Assembly (NCBI GenBank): GCA_963837165.1
Contig: CAWIMD010000007.1
Span: 1 to 64,000, forward strand
Length of the DNA: 64,000 nucleotides
Source: JAENWD01 sp963837165
Lineage (GTDB): Bacteria; Acidobacteriota; Vicinamibacteria; Vicinamibacterales; JAENWD01
Direction: 5' to 3'
Shown piece after piece: positions 47,985-56,467 of the stretch. Position 1 is the stretch's first letter. Every line of letters begins with the position of its first letter. Made by a program: the position numbers and the translations under genes. The notes under the pieces were generated by a model, which had not been told where the DNA came from, did not search any database, and worked only from the letters and a program-made list of their open reading frames with translations.

Positions 47985-48743
47985 TCAGCGCCTTCGCGAA
48001 GGCGGATCCGAGCGGGAACTTGTCGAGCCAGCCGCCATAGACGCCCGGGATGGAGACCGTGCCGCCCTTGCGGCACGCGTCGATGGCCTGCCGCAGTGCA
48101 TGCGGCCGGTCGGTGGCCAGGAACCCGCCAGCCGTCTCGCGATCTCTCGCAGGTCGGCGACGAATGCCCGGTACGCCTCGGCGCGCGCCGCCGACGTGGG
48201 CGCGCGAAGGACCGACGAGGGGTGTACGGTGACAGTCACCAGCTCGGCCAGGCTCGAGGGGACCGCGGTGGCCCGGTCGCGGGTCACGCGCACGCCCGCC
48301 CCCAGCAGCACCCGCGCCGCGGTGGTCCCCATCGCGACGACCACGCGCGGACCGACGATGGCAATCTCGTCGTCGAGCCAGACACGGCAGGCCCGAACCT
48401 CGTCGGCGCGAGGCTTCTTGTGGATGCGGCGCTTGCCGCGCTCCTCGAACTTGAAGTGCTTGACGGCGTTGGTCAGGTAGACCGTGGCCGGGTCGATCCC
48501 GGCGGCCACGAGCGCCTTGCGGAGCAGGCCGCCAGCGGGGCCGACGAACGGCTCTCCGCTCTTGTCCTCGGCGTCGCCCGGCTGCTCGCCGACGAGCATC
48601 AGTTCTGCCGTGGCGGGTCCGGCGCCGAACACGGTCTGTGTCGCGTGCTTCCAGAGATCGCAGCGCTGGCAGTCGAGCGCGTCCCGACGGACGCGCGCGA
48701 GCCGCCGGCCGTCGCCCTGAGGGGATCGGGCGACGCAGTTCAC
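47985..48743 (-). CDS. UdgX-type uracil-DNA glycosylase
   Basis: The 252-residue protein starts near a CQRCDLWKHATQTVFG motif with two iron-sulfur cysteines and has the uracil pocket GEQPGDAEDKSGEPFVGPAG. The loop EERGKRRIHKK at residues 101-110 is the hallmark of UdgX, where the His of KRRIH (His108 here) attacks the abasic sugar and leaves a covalent protein-DNA link. VHPSSVLR is the second active-site motif. A C-terminal tail of about 45 residues rich in Arg and Ser lacks homology and may be spurious read-through. The GTG start lies 16 bases after the sigma stop. Confidence 0.88.
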   Translation of the reverse strand: MNCVARSPQGDGRRLARVRRDALDCQRCDLWKHATQTVFGAGPATAELMLVGEQPGDAEDKSGEPFVGPAGGLLRKALVAAGIDPATVYLTNAVKHFKFEERGKRRIHKKPRADEVRACRVWLDDEIAIVGPRVVVAMGTTAARVLLGAGVRVTRDRATAVPSSLAELVTVTVHPSSVLRAPTSAARAEAYRAFVADLREIARRLAGSWPPTGRMHCGRPSTRAARAARSPSRASMAAGSTSSRSDPPSRRR

Positions 48744-48759
48744 GCCGCGATGACCGCGG

Positions 48760-49977
48760 CTACAGGGCACGCTTCCTCGCGGCAAGGAACGCGCGCTCGG
48801 CTTCGTTGGCGGTGAGCGCGATGGCCTGATCGTAGGCGGCGGCGGCATCGCCGCGCTGCCCGAGGCGACGAAGCAGATCCGCGTGAATCGCATGCCAGAG
48901 GTGGTACGTCCGGAGATCGAGCGACTCGACCTCGGCGAGCGCGGCGGCGGGACCCCGCACCTCGGCCACGGCCACGGCCCGGTGCAGCACGACAACGGGG
49001 CTCGGATCGAGGACGCGCAGCTGATCGTAGAGCTCGACAATCTGGCTCCAGTCGGTGTCGGCGGCCGCTGCCGCGTCGGCGTGGACGGCGTTGATGGCTG
49101 CCTGAATCTGATACACACCGGGACGATTGCGGCGGAGGCACCGCCGGACAATCGCCAGGCCCTCGACAACCAGGCGCCGGTCCCACAGGAGGCGGTCCTG
49201 CTCGGCCAGCGGCACGAGGGCGCCCGCCGTGGTGGTCCGCGCGGGGCGCCGCGACTCGATCAGCAACATCAGGGCCAGCAGGCCGAGGGCTTCGGGTTCC
49301 CCGGGCATCAGCTCGACCACCATCCGGGCGAGCCTGATGGCCTCGACGCACAGATCGGCCCGGCTGAGCGCGTCACCCGACGTGGCGACGTATCCCTCGT
49401 TGAACACCAGGTACGCAACGGCCAGGACTTGCGGGAGCCGCGCCGGCAGCTCGTCGGCCGTGGGGACGCGATAGGGAATCCCGGCGTCGCGGATCTTCGC
49501 CTTCGCGCGAACGAGCCGCTGCGCCATCGTGGACTCGGGCACCAGAAACGCGCGCGCGATCTCGGCTGTCGTCAGCCCCCCGAGGAGTCGCAGGGTGAGC
49601 GCGACCTGCGCTGCGCGGCCGAGCGACGGGTGGCAGCAGGTGAAGATCAGGCGCAGTCGATCGTCCTGCACGATCCCCTCCTCGTCGTCCGCCTCGTCGC
49701 GCACGAGCAGCCGCATCGCCTCCGCGTGCCGCTCGGCGCGTGACGCCTCGCGGCGCAGCCGATCGATGGCGCGGCGCCTGGCGGTCGTGATGATCCAGCC
49801 GGCCGGGCTCGGCGGCAGGCCGTCGGTCGGCCACCGTTCCACGGCCCTGGTGAACGCGTCGGCCACGGCGTCTTCCGCCAGATCGATGTCGCGAAAGACG
49901 CGGACCAGGACGGACACGGCGCGGCCGTGTTCCTCACGGAAGATGCGGGCGATCTCGGACGGCTGCGCCGGGTCCAC
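48760..49977 (-). CDS. ECF42-type sigma factor with C-terminal TPR-like domain
   Basis: The 405-residue protein has sigma region 2 (FRDIDLAEDAVADAFTRAVE, then PAGWIITTARRRAIDRLRRE), region 4 (TLRLLGGLTTAEIARAFLVP, ESTMAQRLVRAKAKIRDAG) and a long C-terminal domain (LAVAYLVFNEGYVATSGDAL to the end) that is characteristic of ECF42. ECF42 genes lie next to DGPF/YCII proteins, as here. The start GTG at 49977 is the only reasonable one. The gene overlaps the extended YCII frame. Confidence 0.88.
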   Translation of the reverse strand: MDPAQPSEIARIFREEHGRAVSVLVRVFRDIDLAEDAVADAFTRAVERWPTDGLPPSPAGWIITTARRRAIDRLRREASRAERHAEAMRLLVRDEADDEEGIVQDDRLRLIFTCCHPSLGRAAQVALTLRLLGGLTTAEIARAFLVPESTMAQRLVRAKAKIRDAGIPYRVPTADELPARLPQVLAVAYLVFNEGYVATSGDALSRADLCVEAIRLARMVVELMPGEPEALGLLALMLLIESRRPARTTTAGALVPLAEQDRLLWDRRLVVEGLAIVRRCLRRNRPGVYQIQAAINAVHADAAAAADTDWSQIVELYDQLRVLDPSPVVVLHRAVAVAEVRGPAAALAEVESLDLRTYHLWHAIHADLLRRLGQRGDAAAAYDQAIALTANEAERAFLAARKRAL

Positions 49978-50339
49978 GCGCGGCTCAGGTACTCGGTCAC
50001 GTCCTGGAACGGGCGCACTTCGATCGGAAGCGTGGTCGCGCGCGCGGCCCTGCCGGCCCAGCCGAGCGCCGCGTCGAGGTCGGGGGCGTCGACGATCCAG
50101 AAGCCGCCGATGTGCTCTTTGCCTTCGACGTAGGGGCCGTCGGTCATCACCAGCTCGCGCTCGCGGAGCCGGACAACAGTGGCCGTATCGGGCGCGTGGA
50201 GGCCGCGGGCGAACACCCACGCGCCGGCGGCCTTGATGTCCTCGTTCAGGACGTGCAGCTCGCGGCCGACCTCCTCGAGGACCTCGGGCGCCGGCACGCC
50301 GCCGTCGGGTTGATAGATGCTGAGCAGATAGAGCGCCAT
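49647..50339 (-). CDS. YCII/DGPF-domain protein with abnormal 3' extension
   Basis: The N-terminal 115 residues form a YCII-related DGPF domain (MALYLLSIYQPDG, VMTDGPYVEGKEHIGGFWIV), the usual partner of ECF42 sigma factors. The family normally ends shortly after IEVRPFQDVTEYL, but here the frame runs on for about 110 codons across the sigma gene in another frame. The extension (WTRRSRPRSPASS…) has shadow-like composition. The normal stop was probably lost through an indel or mutation, so the true product may be about 120 residues. Confidence 0.65.
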   Translation of the reverse strand: MALYLLSIYQPDGGVPAPEVLEEVGRELHVLNEDIKAAGAWVFARGLHAPDTATVVRLRERELVMTDGPYVEGKEHIGGFWIVDAPDLDAALGWAGRAARATTLPIEVRPFQDVTEYLSRAWTRRSRPRSPASSVRNTAAPCPSWSASFATSIWRKTPWPTRSPGPWNGGRPTACRRARPAGSSRPPGAAPSIGCAARRHAPSGTRRRCGCSCATRRTTRRGSCRTIDCA

Positions 50340-50474
50340 GTCGTTCCTGTCCTGGAGGCGATCGAGCGGGCGCCGGCCCGATGCCGGCGCCATGAATCAT
50401 CCTCTATACGGACGGCAACGGTCAGGATCGACAGGGCCGCGGTCGTCTTTCTCCTTGCCCGGAGCGCGCAGGCC

Positions 50475-50882
50475 TCAGGACGCCGATCCGCGCCGGCGCC
50501 GAGCGGCGGTCTTTGCCTGTTTCGAGAGGGCCTCGTGGGAGGCCGCCCGATGCGGCTCGCGCTTCAGCGCCCGGCTCGTCGCTCGCGACCGCTTCGCCGA
50601 GGGCGTGCCGCCGCTGCCGGTCTGTCCGGCGCGGTAGTCGCGCTCGGCGCGCTTCCTGGTGCGTTCGGACGTGCGTCCCTTACGTGGCGGCTTCAGCTTG
50701 ACGCCGGCGCGGCGCGCCTTCGAGAGGCCAATCGCGATGGCCTGCTTCGTGGAGCGGGCGCCGTGCTTTCCGCGCCGGACGTGTTCGATTTCCTCGTGAA
50801 CGAACTCGCCGGCCTGAGTGGTCGGCGCCTTGCCTTCCCGCTTGTCCTGGCGGGCGCGCTTCAAGGTGGTCTTCTCGGGCAT
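50475..50882 (-). CDS. DUF6496-like basic protein, longer form
   Basis: The 135-residue protein begins MPEKTTLKRARQDKREGKAP and contains GARSTKQAIAIGLSKARRAG, the same core as in the 77-residue protein at 40317. The rest is Arg/Lys/Ser-rich (SKQAKTAARRRRGSAS at the end). It lies 3 bases downstream of the flavin monooxygenase on the same strand. A DNA- or RNA-binding role is suggested only by charge. Confidence 0.7.
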   Translation of the reverse strand: MPEKTTLKRARQDKREGKAPTTQAGEFVHEEIEHVRRGKHGARSTKQAIAIGLSKARRAGVKLKPPRKGRTSERTRKRAERDYRAGQTGSGGTPSAKRSRATSRALKREPHRAASHEALSKQAKTAARRRRGSAS

Positions 50883-50885
50883 GGC

Positions 50886-52529
50886 TCACCTCATCTGGAC
50901 GGACGGTCCAGTCTGGTGACGTGCATGATGGCTGCCAGAGGGCCGGGTGCCGTAGCTCAGGCGAGCGGCCGCTTCCGCGGCCGAGGCGCGACTCCCGGCG
51001 CTGGCGTCGTGCGCCCGCCACGCGATGAACCCGTCGGGCCGAATCAGCACCGCCCCGTCGGGCCCCACGCCGAATGCATGCGGCCACGCGCCGTCCACAT
51101 CGTGCAGGTCGCCCACCGGGCCCACGCGGTGAAGGCGCGCAGCGAATGCACGCGCGAACGGCGAATCCGGCACCGTCCACTCGGCGCCATCCGGACCGGC
51201 GCAGAGCACCCACCGGCCGGCAAACAGATCGATGGTCGATGTGTGTTTACCGCCGGTGACGACGCGCAACTGGGCGGCGCGGCTGCCGGGCGCGCCCGAC
51301 GGCTCGCGCGGATTCTCGAACACGGCAGTCGACGGGGTATCCCTCTCCGCGACGAACGCTCCCGATGGGTAGCGATACCCGAAGATCACGTGATCGTCCG
51401 GGATGATGGGCTCGGCGGGCGGCAAGGTCCTGCCCGGATCCGTGAACCAGGCCTGCAGTCGCGCGAGGGCCTGCCCCATCCTGCGCTCCGCCACGGCTCG
51501 GCGCTCCTCGTCGTACGTATCGAGGAGCGCGGGGCCCGCCGCTCCACGCAGGACGGCGTCGAGCTTCCACGCGAGGTTCTGCACGTCCTGGATGCCGGTG
51601 TTCCCTCCGAAGCCTCCGGTGGGCGGCATGACGTGGGCGCTGTCGCCCACGAGCAACACGCGCCCCTGCACGAAGCGATCGGCAACGAGCGCGGCGGCCT
51701 CCCAGGGCCGGGCGTCCACCATCCGGGCCTTCACGTTGGGCGTGCCGGCTCCGCGGCGGATCAGCGCCAGGCAGTGCTCGGCGGTAAAGTCCGCAGGGCG
51801 CTCGCCGCGTTCGGGCACGTACTGCACGGCCATCAGCCAGCGGCCGTCGCCGCGTGGCACGAAGGTACCATTGATGTCCGTGAGGAAGACCGAGCGCAGC
51901 GCCCGTCCATCGAGTGTCGGCGGCAGATCGGTCTCGAAGATGACGTTCATCCAGTGCTGGAGCGTGCCCGGACCGTGCCGGTCGATGCCGAGCATCTGGC
52001 GCACCGGGCTGTCGGTGCCGTCGGCCGCGAGCAGATACGAGGCGTTGACGTTACGCTCCTCGCCGGTTGATCGGTCACGGATCCGAGTTTCGATGACGTC
52101 GCCGCGATTGGTGACGTTCACGAGCTCGGTGTTGAACCACATTCTGGCGCCGAGCTGCTCGGCGTGGGCCCGCAGGATTGGCTCGAGCTGGTCCTGGTCG
52201 CACGTGGCGGCGCTGGTCGGGCTGATGTCGCTCGTGTCCGACCACGGGATGCCCTGCCAGGACACCTCGGCATCGACGAGATTCGTCTTCCTGGCCACGT
52301 ACGCCGACCGGCCGTCGATCTGATCGCGGGCCCGGATCTCGGCCTCGACGCCGAGACTCCGGTAGATCTCCATCGATCGCGGCGAGATGCCCCGGAACTT
52401 GTACTGCACCGTGGTTGCTGGATGCCGCTCGACGACGAGACAGGGCACGCGGCGCCGTGCCAATGCGAGCGCGGCCGTCAGCCCGTTGAGGCTGCCGCCG
52501 ACGATGAGGACGGGTACGCGATCAGGCAT
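50886..52529 (-). CDS. FAD-dependent aromatic monooxygenase
   Basis: The 547-residue protein is a class A flavoprotein hydroxylase: FAD fold VPVLIVGGSLNGLTAALALA, the YLLAADGTDSPVRQMLG (DG) motif, and the GRVLLVGDSAHVMPPTGGFG (GD) motif with NTGIQDVQNLAWKL. A thioredoxin-like C-terminal domain (LFAGRWVLCAGPDGAEW) is typical of the PHBH/RdmE-type enzymes that hydroxylate polyketides or phenols. The ATG is preceded by GGAGG. The substrate is unknown. Confidence 0.9.
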   Translation of the reverse strand: MPDRVPVLIVGGSLNGLTAALALARRRVPCLVVERHPATTVQYKFRGISPRSMEIYRSLGVEAEIRARDQIDGRSAYVARKTNLVDAEVSWQGIPWSDTSDISPTSAATCDQDQLEPILRAHAEQLGARMWFNTELVNVTNRGDVIETRIRDRSTGEERNVNASYLLAADGTDSPVRQMLGIDRHGPGTLQHWMNVIFETDLPPTLDGRALRSVFLTDINGTFVPRGDGRWLMAVQYVPERGERPADFTAEHCLALIRRGAGTPNVKARMVDARPWEAAALVADRFVQGRVLLVGDSAHVMPPTGGFGGNTGIQDVQNLAWKLDAVLRGAAGPALLDTYDEERRAVAERRMGQALARLQAWFTDPGRTLPPAEPIIPDDHVIFGYRYPSGAFVAERDTPSTAVFENPREPSGAPGSRAAQLRVVTGGKHTSTIDLFAGRWVLCAGPDGAEWTVPDSPFARAFAARLHRVGPVGDLHDVDGAWPHAFGVGPDGAVLIRPDGFIAWRAHDASAGSRASAAEAAARLSYGTRPSGSHHARHQTGPSVQMR

Positions 52530-52617
52530 GTCGGACCTCCTTGCCGCCGCCGACGCGGCGCGCGGTGAGCACCAGGCCGGCGACAAGAATCGCCACCATC
52601 AGGGCATGGGATGTCAT
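52522..52617 (-). CDS. 31-residue hydrophobic peptide leading the monooxygenase
   Basis: A short frame starts at the ATG at 52617 with MTSHALMVAILVAGLVLTAR and ends KEVRHA, its stop falling a few bases inside the monooxygenase gene. It would form one short membrane helix. Overlapping stop and start suggest translational coupling. It is equally possible that this is just an unused frame. Confidence 0.3.
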   Translation of the reverse strand: MTSHALMVAILVAGLVLTARRVGGGKEVRHA

Positions 52618-52766
52618 AACGGTATAGACGTCTCGAAGTGTTCGGGTGGACGCCAAGGCTGAGGCGGTCACCGCCCCATGAGGTGCCTCCAGGTGAAGAC
52701 CGCAGGCCCGGTCTGCTGGAGTTCTGATCCTTGACAGGGGCCGTCGAGTACCGACGAGATCGGTTC

Positions 52767-53417
52767 ATGTCGTTCACGGGACGCGTCTTCCTACTGTCCC
52801 CTGCCCATTGCGGCGGCCGTCGTGCGGCCATCCTGCTGCGTCAGGGGTCCACGCTGCCGCTCGCTCAGCAGCTCCAGGGAGGCGCGCTCACGCTCGGTGA
52901 AGCGTTTGCGTTCGTGAGCGGCCTGTACTTCCGCGGAAAACTCGCCTACGCGCGCGCCTTCGCCCGCACGGCGAGCCCGGCCGCATCGCAGCCGCTCGTC
53001 ATCACCCCCACGCGCGGGCTCCTTCCGGCCGACACGATGGCCACGGCCGATCTGCTGCGCGAGTTCGCGCTGGTGGACATCGCGGCCGCCGGCCCGCGGT
53101 TTCTCGAGCCGCTCGAGCGCGACCTGCAGCAACTGGCGTCCGGTCTCACACCCGCAGACGTGGTCGTGCTGCTGGGGAGCGTCGCGACAGGCAAGTACGT
53201 GGACGTCCTGTCGAAGTGGCTCGGCCCCCGCCTTCATTACCCGACCTCGTTCGTCGGGCGCGGGGACATGAGCCGTGGCGGCCTCCTGCTGCGATCGGCC
53301 GCCGCGAACGAGGAGCTCGAGTACGGCGTCCTGACCTCCGGAGTGCGCCCGCGTGGTCCGAGGCCGCCGAAGCTCGGGGTCAGGGATCAGGGATCAGGAT
53401 TCAGGGGCCGGACCTGA
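52767..53417 (+). CDS. Hypothetical protein
   Basis: The 216-residue protein starts at the ATG at 52767 (MSFTGRVFLLSPAHCGGRRA). Notable segments are LTLGEAFAFVSGLYFRGKLA, LVITPTRGLLPADT, VVLLGSVATGKYVDVLSKWL and SFVGRGDMSRGGLLLR. The clear coding signature in this frame, with conserved-looking motifs, supports a real gene, but I do not recognise the family. The last 20 codons overlap a CAGGGAT short repeat and look non-conserved. Confidence 0.6.
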   Translation: MSFTGRVFLLSPAHCGGRRAAILLRQGSTLPLAQQLQGGALTLGEAFAFVSGLYFRGKLAYARAFARTASPAASQPLVITPTRGLLPADTMATADLLREFALVDIAAAGPRFLEPLERDLQQLASGLTPADVVVLLGSVATGKYVDVLSKWLGPRLHYPTSFVGRGDMSRGGLLLRSAAANEELEYGVLTSGVRPRGPRPPKLGVRDQGSGFRGRT

Positions 53418-53422
53418 CCCTG

Positions 53423-54709
53423 TCATCGGCCGTCGAGCTCGGCGAGCTCCAGTCGGATGCGCCGGTCGTCGTCCGGATCGAAAGCGTCGGTTCGCGATTC
53501 CGCGAAGTACGCCGAGAGGCTGCGCCGCAGCGCGGCGTCCGCGCCGGCAAAGTGGTCTTTCGCGAGCCGGTGCAGCAGCGTGGCGTAGGTCTCATCGGCC
53601 AGACGGTTCACGCCGCGCGCCGGCGGGCGGCCCGTGTCCAGATCGGTGTTCGCCAGCGCCAGACGGCCTCGGCCGAGCGCCTGGAGCGCCGCCCGGTACC
53701 GCTCGCTCGCGGTCCTGACGCTCTCGGCGAACAGTCGTTCGGTCTCCCGGGTCAGCGGCTCGAAGGCCAGGGGCCGGAGCGGGCCGATCTTGGGCAGCAG
53801 CTTCGCGAGGAACCCGAGGATGCGGGCGAGCAGCGATGGCTTGCGGTACGTCGTGCCGAACTGTCGCTCGTACTCGCGGCCCGACAGCGCGAACACGAAG
53901 GACTGTTCGGTGGCGTCCGGCGTCCGCCGCTCGATCTCTTCGCGGTTGTGCTTCCAGGCCACCCGGGTCAGATCCGGCAGGGTCTTCCCGACGGCATGCC
54001 GATAGGTGCCGATCGCGAGGTCCACGTTCAGGAACAGGTCGTCGAGCTCCAGATCGTATGTTTCCCTGAACGCCCGCTCCAGCAGCGGCTTCGACACCTT
54101 GAACCCGATGCGCTGGCGGTAGTCCTCGATCGCGTACTTGCCGCCGGCCACCTGGAGGACGTCGAACGCGAACTCCACCATCAGGTGTCGCCCGGGAGCG
54201 TCCACGTAGAGCGCGCGCGAGCCCACCTCGCGGCGGACCTTGGCGTACATCAGAGGCACGCTCCGGTTCACGGCAATTGGGTGGCCGGCGTTGTCGAACG
54301 CGTAGTGGGCCAGCGCCCCCAGCGCGAAGGCGTACTCGTCCGCATCGGCCGCGTCGCGGATCAACGCCTCGACGAAGTCGCCGGAACGGACGTAGTGCGT
54401 CAGGTTCGTGAAGAAGTGACTGCCGAACGGGTAGTAGCCGAGATCCTGGATCAGCGCCCCGCCGTAGGCGTAGGCCCGCGCCTCGCGCAGCTGCCCCGGC
54501 GTCAGCGGGCCGAAACGCTCGCGCAGACGCACGGCAATCTCGTCGCGCCACATGGCGTCCACGGCGCCGAGATGAGCAAGAATGGAGTACGGCGACGCCG
54601 GCCGCGCGGCGAGCAGCACTCCGGCCAGCGCCAGCAGGCCGGCCGTGGCGCGCCACGGCCGACGCGGCGCTCGCGCGCGCGAAGCTCGATCGAGGGCCCC
54701 GCTCGTCAT
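53423..54709 (-). CDS. Zinc-dependent phospholipase C-like protein
   Basis: The 428-residue protein has a signal/anchor region (TAGLLALAGVLLAARPASPY) and a His/Asp-rich N-terminal domain: YSILAHLGAVDAMW, YAYGGALIQDLGYYPFGSHF and FALGALAHYAFDNAGHPIAV. These match the zinc-ligand pattern of S1/P1-nuclease and phospholipase C folds. The rest of the protein is helical without a recognised domain. It is probably exported. The start ATG at 54709 fits the signal peptide best. Confidence 0.75.
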   Translation of the reverse strand: MTSGALDRASRARAPRRPWRATAGLLALAGVLLAARPASPYSILAHLGAVDAMWRDEIAVRLRERFGPLTPGQLREARAYAYGGALIQDLGYYPFGSHFFTNLTHYVRSGDFVEALIRDAADADEYAFALGALAHYAFDNAGHPIAVNRSVPLMYAKVRREVGSRALYVDAPGRHLMVEFAFDVLQVAGGKYAIEDYRQRIGFKVSKPLLERAFRETYDLELDDLFLNVDLAIGTYRHAVGKTLPDLTRVAWKHNREEIERRTPDATEQSFVFALSGREYERQFGTTYRKPSLLARILGFLAKLLPKIGPLRPLAFEPLTRETERLFAESVRTASERYRAALQALGRGRLALANTDLDTGRPPARGVNRLADETYATLLHRLAKDHFAGADAALRRSLSAYFAESRTDAFDPDDDRRIRLELAELDGR

Positions 54710-54728
54710 GGAACGGCCCGTCAGGCCC

Positions 54729-55035
54729 TCACTCGCGGACGATCGTCGTGCCGCCGCCCCCGCGCACGGCCATCGCAATCAGCAGAATCAACACGATGAG
54801 CGCCAGCGCGCCGATGGCGAGCCAGACGGGGCTCGTCCACCACGCGCCGCCGTCATGGTGCACGTCGATGTCCACTCTCGCCCGGCCCGTCGGCTGTTCG
54901 GCGGGTTTAGGCTGCTGAGGGCTGCTGCTGCTGCAGCGCGAGCACGTGCGTGGCCCCCGCGTGATCGAGGGCCGCCGCCGGCAGCGCGCCGGTGAGCAGC
55001 ACCAGCAGGGACGCGACGAGAAGTGTGAGTCGCAT
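54729..55035 (-). pseudogene. Small membrane protein split by a frameshift at a CAG tract
   Basis: The first part, from the ATG at 55035 (MRLTLLVASLLVLLTGALPA), is a signal peptide. The second part, in another frame, reads ARVDIDVHHDGGAWWTSPVW then LAIGALALIVLILLIAMAVR and GGGGTTIVRE. Together they match a common acidobacterial small protein (signal peptide, VDIDV, one membrane helix, GGGTTI(V/I)). The frame changes within the CAG-rich tract around 54912-54935. The gene is either broken by slippage or affected by a sequence error. Confidence 0.6.
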
Positions 55036-55147
55036 GGGCTTCTCTCCTCGCCGTGCGGTGCTGCAAGGATCCTTCCGGTCCGGAGAGGCGGGAGAACCAC
55101 CGGCAATCGCGTGTTTCACCGCTGCCCGGCTTCGCCGATGAGCCGGG

Positions 55148-56044
55148 TCAGCGTGACGAATCTTCCATCCCGGGCCCGCGCAGCCCGACCGCGGCGGGAG
55201 GGTTGCTCAGCCGGTACACGCCGGGCGCCGGCGACTCGGCGAAGCCTTCCGCCACCAGGGCCCGGTTCCCAAGGCCGGCGTCCGGACGCGAGAGGCCGGT
55301 CACGCGCGCGAGCTCGCCGGGCACGGTCATGCCGGCTCCGGCGAGGAACGCGCGCGCGATCTCGCGCAGCGCCGCGCCGCGGCTCACACGCTTCCGCAGC
55401 AGGTCGGGGAAACGCGCGATGCCCAGCGTCCAGACGTACGTGAACTTCGGCAGGTAGTAGGCCGCGGCCGGGACGACGATCATGGCTGCCTGCAGCGCGT
55501 CCATGGCCGCGGCGAACGCCCTGCGATCGCTCACCGCCGAGTCCGCGCGCAGGTCCGCGGTCCCCATCTCCCACTCGGCGCGGAGCACCTTCAGGATCTG
55601 TCGCGCCTCGCGGCTCAACCGGCGCGACTCGTCGGCCTTGCTGATCCCCCAGATCGCGTGGAACGCGGGGATCAGGCGCGGCGCCACGAACGTGCTCCTG
55701 CCGCGCGCGAGCTTCGCGTAGTACACGCGGCCGCGCGCCATCACCTCGTCCTTCAGCGTCCAGGTGAGCGACGTCTCGGGATCCTTCTGGACGTTGCGCG
55801 GGATCACGGCGTCGCGCCGGCCGCACACGGCGACGTAGAGCGAGGGGCCCGGCCGGCGGCTGTCGGTGAGGCAGGCGGCGAAGCCGACCTGCTCGACGAA
55901 GCGCTCGGCGTCGGCGGCTGTCTCGATCTGGCGGGTCGCCTCACGGCGCCACCAGAGGTCGCGGTGCTCCTCGAACTCCTCAGGTATCAACACCTTGGAC
56001 GGCACGGCAGCATGATACCCGGCAACCTGGGCCGGCGGGAACAT
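55148..56044 (-). CDS. AlkZ-related (winged-helix) protein
   Basis: The 298-residue frame from the ATG at 56044 contains FEEHRDLWWRREATRQIETA, RRDAVIPRNVQKDPETSLTW and GRSTFVAPRLIPAFHAIWGI, typical of AlkZ-related proteins. AlkZ glycosylases excise interstrand crosslinks and alkylated bases through a (H/Q)xQ motif in an HTH42 fold; the catalytic motif is not evident here, so activity is uncertain. A GTG at 56005 (VPSKVLIPEEFEEH) is the other likely start. The gene is divergent to padR. Confidence 0.6.
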   Translation of the reverse strand: MFPPAQVAGYHAAVPSKVLIPEEFEEHRDLWWRREATRQIETAADAERFVEQVGFAACLTDSRRPGPSLYVAVCGRRDAVIPRNVQKDPETSLTWTLKDEVMARGRVYYAKLARGRSTFVAPRLIPAFHAIWGISKADESRRLSREARQILKVLRAEWEMGTADLRADSAVSDRRAFAAAMDALQAAMIVVPAAAYYLPKFTYVWTLGIARFPDLLRKRVSRGAALREIARAFLAGAGMTVPGELARVTGLSRPDAGLGNRALVAEGFAESPAPGVYRLSNPPAAVGLRGPGMEDSSR

Positions 56045-56050
56045 CGACAA

Positions 56051-56083
56051 GGTATCTTGCGTAACAAGACATATTGCGATACC
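56051..56083. promoter_or_regulatory. Nested inverted repeats in front of padR
   Basis: Two nested palindromes lie just upstream of the PadR start: TCTTG-N5-CAAGA (56055-56069) and the outer GGTATC…GATACC (56051-56056 and 56078-56083). They lie between the divergent AlkZ-like and PadR genes and are good candidates for a PadR operator. PadR sites are typically inverted repeats over the promoter. Confidence 0.45.
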
Positions 56084-56086
56084 GTG

Positions 56087-56467
56087 ATGCTGATGACCGA
56101 CCAACCTGCCGCCACTCCCGACCGGAAAGGCATCGACCGCGAGCTGCGGCGGGGATCCCTCGAGCTGGTGGTGCTCCACCTGCTCGCCGGCGGGGAGGCC
56201 TACGGCTACGAGATCGTCTCGAAGCTGACGGCGCGCACCAACGGCGCGCTCGAGATCACCGACGGCACGCTGTACCCGGTCCTGTACCGGCTGGAACGCG
56301 CGGGCTCGGTCACCATCCGCTGGGAAACCCCCGCGCGCGGCGTGCCGCGCAAGTACTACAGCCTCACGCCGGGCGGACGCGAGGAGCTGGCGCGGCTGAC
56401 GCGCGAGTGGACCTCGTTCGCGAAGGCAATGGCGGACCTGCTCCGCCCCGATCAGGAGCCGACATGA
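56087..56467 (+). CDS. PadR family transcriptional regulator
   Basis: The 126-residue protein has the PadR winged helix: LRRGSLELVVLHLLAGGEAY, GYEIVSKLTARTNGALEITD, GTLYPVLYRLERAGSVTIRW and RKYYSLTPGGREELARL. PadR repressors in Acidobacteria often head operons with ADOP permeases. The start may be ATG 56087, ATG 56093 or GTG 56084. Translation is coupled to the next gene (ATGA). Autoregulation through the upstream palindromes is inferred. Confidence 0.9.
   Translation: MLMTDQPAATPDRKGIDRELRRGSLELVVLHLLAGGEAYGYEIVSKLTARTNGALEITDGTLYPVLYRLERAGSVTIRWETPARGVPRKYYSLTPGGREELARLTREWTSFAKAMADLLRPDQEPT

Noticed and set aside
47623..48076. Open frames encoding GHEGHEGTKGTK-like polymers
   Set aside because: They are direct translations of the CTTCGTGCCC repeat, a well-known spurious coding pattern.
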